DNA from: Desulfuromonadales bacterium
Lineage (GTDB): Bacteria > Desulfobacterota > Desulfuromonadia > Desulfuromonadales > BM103
Direction: 5' to 3'
DNA: 8,365 bases
NCBI GenBank assembly: GCA_029859485.1
Contig: JAOUDB010000093.1
Span: 1-8,365, forward strand
Below the pieces are notes generated by a model. It saw only the letters and a list, made by a program, of their open reading frames with translations. It had not been told where the DNA came from and ran no database searches. Shown in pieces: positions 6,666 through 8,365 of the stretch. The translations under genes and the position numbers were made by a program. How positions within the stretch are numbered: the first letter of the stretch is position 1; each line of letters opens with the position of its first letter.

Positions 6666-8365
6666 ATGACCAAGGCGTCCACAGACCAATCTCACCAAAA
6701 CCTATCCACCCCCGTTGTTCATCTTAAAGGGGTTGGCCCTCGTGTCGCAGAAAAACTAGCCAAGCTGGATATCCACACTGTAGAAGATCTCCTCTACGTC
6801 CTGCCTCACCGTTACGAAGATCGTCGACAATTCAGAAAGATAGCTCACTTGCGTGATGGAGTACATGAAGTCTTTTCCGGGGAGATTCTGGCCTGTGGAG
6901 AGGCCACAACTTCGCGTGCGCGTCGCAAGCTCTTTGAAGCTGTCGTAAGTGATGGGTCCGGACAAATCATCCTTAAGTGGTTTCACTATCGCAAAGGCAG
7001 CATGGAGAAACGTTTCGCTGTCGGCAGGCGAGCTGTCTTTACGGGAGAGGTGAAGCGCTACGGGGCAACACGAGAAATCCATCACCCCGACACCGAGTTC
7101 CTCGCTAAAGGCCAATCCCTTGCTGACTATCAAAGCTCAGACCCCCTGGCTTTTGGCAGGATATTGCCCGTATATCCACTCACCGAGGGATTGACTCAGT
7201 ATGCAGCTCGAAAAATATGGAAGCAGGCAGTCGACAGCTACGCAGCCTGTGTCCAGTCCCATCTGCCTGCTGATATGATCCGCAAGCACCAGCTACAGCC
7301 TCTTTCTGAGGCCTTGCAACAGATTCATTGGCCTTCGAACGACACAAACATCGACGATCTTGAGAAGAGCAGTAATCCGGCACTCCGATCGCTGGTTTAC
7401 GACGAGTTTTTCTTTTTGGAGTTGGGATTAGCTCTTAAGCGTCGTGGTGTTGTCCTTGAGGAAGGAATTCCTTTTAATGTCACCCATAAATACACCAAGC
7501 TCCTCGCTGCAACCTTGCCATATCGACTAACAGGAGCTCAACGCCGCGTTCTCGGCGAAATAAAACAGGATCTGATGTCTCCACATCCAATGAATCGATT
7601 GATCCAGGGCGACGTTGGTTGCGGGAAGACGATCGTCGCTTTAATGGCAGCATTGGTGGCAATCGAGAATGATACCCAGGTGGCGGTTGTGGCACCAACG
7701 GAGATCCTTGCGGAGCAGCACTATCTGCAATTTCATGTTTGGTTTGAGCAGCTGGGTCTAAAGACCGCTCTTCTGCGTGGCAAGATGCCCGCTGCTGAAA
7801 AGCGTGAGCTTGTCGAATCATTAAGGGCAGGGGAGATCCACTTGGTAGTCGGCACCCATGCCGTACTTCAGGAAGGTGTTGAATTCAAGAAGCTCGGTCT
7901 TGGTATTATTGACGAACAGCACCGCTTCGGAGTTCGACAGCGCGCGGTGCTGAGAGGGAAAGGCAGCAATCCTCACATTCTGGTAATGACAGCGACTCCT
8001 ATCCCGAGGACACTGTCGCTTACCGTTTATGGCGACCTGGCATTATCTGTGATCGACGAAATGCCCCCAGGGCGCACGCCTGTTGAGACAGTTGTTGCTT
8101 CAGAAGCCCAAAGAGGGCGTGTCTACAGTCGTCTAAGGCAGGAGATCGAGCAGGGCAACCAGGCCTACATCGTTTATCCTCTTGTTGAAGAGTCCGAGAA
8201 GAGTGACCTTTTGGCAGCGACAGAAGGCGCAGAACAGCTCAAAAACGAGGTCTTCCCTCAAGCGCGACTCGGTTTACTGCACGGCCGGATGAAGCCGGCA
8301 GAAAAAGAAGAAGTCATGGTTCGCTTCAAGGCTCACGAAATTGACATCCTGGTGGCCACCACGGT
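6666..8365 (+). CDS. recG: ATP-dependent DNA helicase RecG (3' end outside window)
   Basis: Superfamily 2 helicase that remodels stalled replication forks and branch-migrates Holliday junctions and D/R-loops. The frame stays open for 566 codons to the window edge. E. coli RecG has 693 residues, so roughly the last 110-130 are missing. An N-terminal HhH-like/wedge region (about 20-150) has LKGVGPRVAEKLAKL, LPHRYEDRR and an OB-fold segment with SDGSGQIILKWF. The motor domains follow: LTGAQRRVL, Walker A GDVGCGKT (315-322), APTEILAEQH, GTHAVLQEGVEF, DEQHRFGV from 416, TATPIPRTL from 442, then LHGRMKPAEKEEVM and LVATT, where the window ends before motif VI. RecG rather than Mfd is indicated by the wedge domain and DEQHRFGV/MPPGRTPVET spacing. 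The Walker A Cys replaces the Ser of E. coli. Start: the ATG at 6666 has GGGGTGG five bases upstream; GTG at 6657 is an in-frame alternative, and a TAA at 6645 closes the frame. Confidence 0.96.
   Translation, partial: MTKASTDQSHQNLSTPVVHLKGVGPRVAEKLAKLDIHTVEDLLYVLPHRYEDRRQFRKIAHLRDGVHEVFSGEILACGEATTSRARRKLFEAVVSDGSGQIILKWFHYRKGSMEKRFAVGRRAVFTGEVKRYGATREIHHPDTEFLAKGQSLADYQSSDPLAFGRILPVYPLTEGLTQYAARKIWKQAVDSYAACVQSHLPADMIRKHQLQPLSEALQQIHWPSNDTNIDDLEKSSNPALRSLVYDEFFFLELGLALKRRGVVLEEGIPFNVTHKYTKLLAATLPYRLTGAQRRVLGEIKQDLMSPHPMNRLIQGDVGCGKTIVALMAALVAIENDTQVAVVAPTEILAEQHYLQFHVWFEQLGLKTALLRGKMPAAEKRELVESLRAGEIHLVVGTHAVLQEGVEFKKLGLGIIDEQHRFGVRQRAVLRGKGSNPHILVMTATPIPRTLSLTVYGDLALSVIDEMPPGRTPVETVVASEAQRGRVYSRLRQEIEQGNQAYIVYPLVEESEKSDLLAATEGAEQLKNEVFPQARLGLLHGRMKPAEKEEVMVRFKAHEIDILVATT

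Noticed and set aside
6518..6727. A 69-codon + strand frame in the gap before recG
   Set aside because: It runs through the inverted-repeat element and into the recG start in another frame, has no Shine-Dalgarno, and its translation resembles no family.
1..8365. A novel defence, mobile or secondary-metabolism system
   Set aside because: All six genes are recognisable: five are conserved housekeeping genes and one is a small known-family protein. No integrase, transposase, toxin-antitoxin pair, tRNA or attachment site is visible.

Overview
The window is about 8.4 kb of compact, single-orientation bacterial chromosome. All six genes read on the + strand, and coding sequence covers nearly everything. 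The proteins look Gram-negative. The gene order (pyrC, carA, carB, greA, a DUF1858 protein, recG) and the low-complexity repeats between genes suggest Desulfuromonadales/Geobacterales (Geobacter, Desulfuromonas or Pelobacter type). That placement rests on remembered synteny and overall feel, not on a search, so treat it as probable only.

Region 1 (1-5686) is the end of a pyrimidine biosynthesis operon. It holds dihydroorotase (pyrC, 5' end outside the window), then both subunits of carbamoyl-phosphate synthase (carA, carB). CarA strips ammonia from glutamine. CarB uses two ATP and bicarbonate to make carbamoyl phosphate. An aspartate carbamoyltransferase (not in the window, perhaps just upstream) would make carbamoyl aspartate, which PyrC cyclises to dihydroorotate. 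All catalytic residues I checked are intact, and the CarB C-terminal effector pocket keeps the UMP/ornithine-binding residues known from E. coli. The operon ends in an 11-bp terminator hairpin whose left arm contains the carB stop codon. A second strong hairpin follows 19 bases later.

Region 2 (5687-6448) holds greA, a transcript-cleavage factor for stalled RNA polymerase, and a 64-residue DUF1858 protein with a CxxC pair. They are 14 bases apart and probably cotranscribed.

Region 3 (6449-6665) is a 217-base gap without a gene. It contains an imperfect long inverted repeat built from copies of a word close to AAAGACGCAAAG.

Region 4 (6666-8365) is the first 566 codons of recG, the branch-migrating helicase for stalled forks and recombination intermediates. 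It is open to the window edge.

Nothing here looks like a new multi-gene system; the genes are conserved housekeeping ones. The parts worth a second look are non-coding: tandem heptamers and a 20-21-base spaced repeat between carA and carB, where carB has no visible Shine-Dalgarno; the double hairpin between carB and greA; and the inverted-repeat element before recG.
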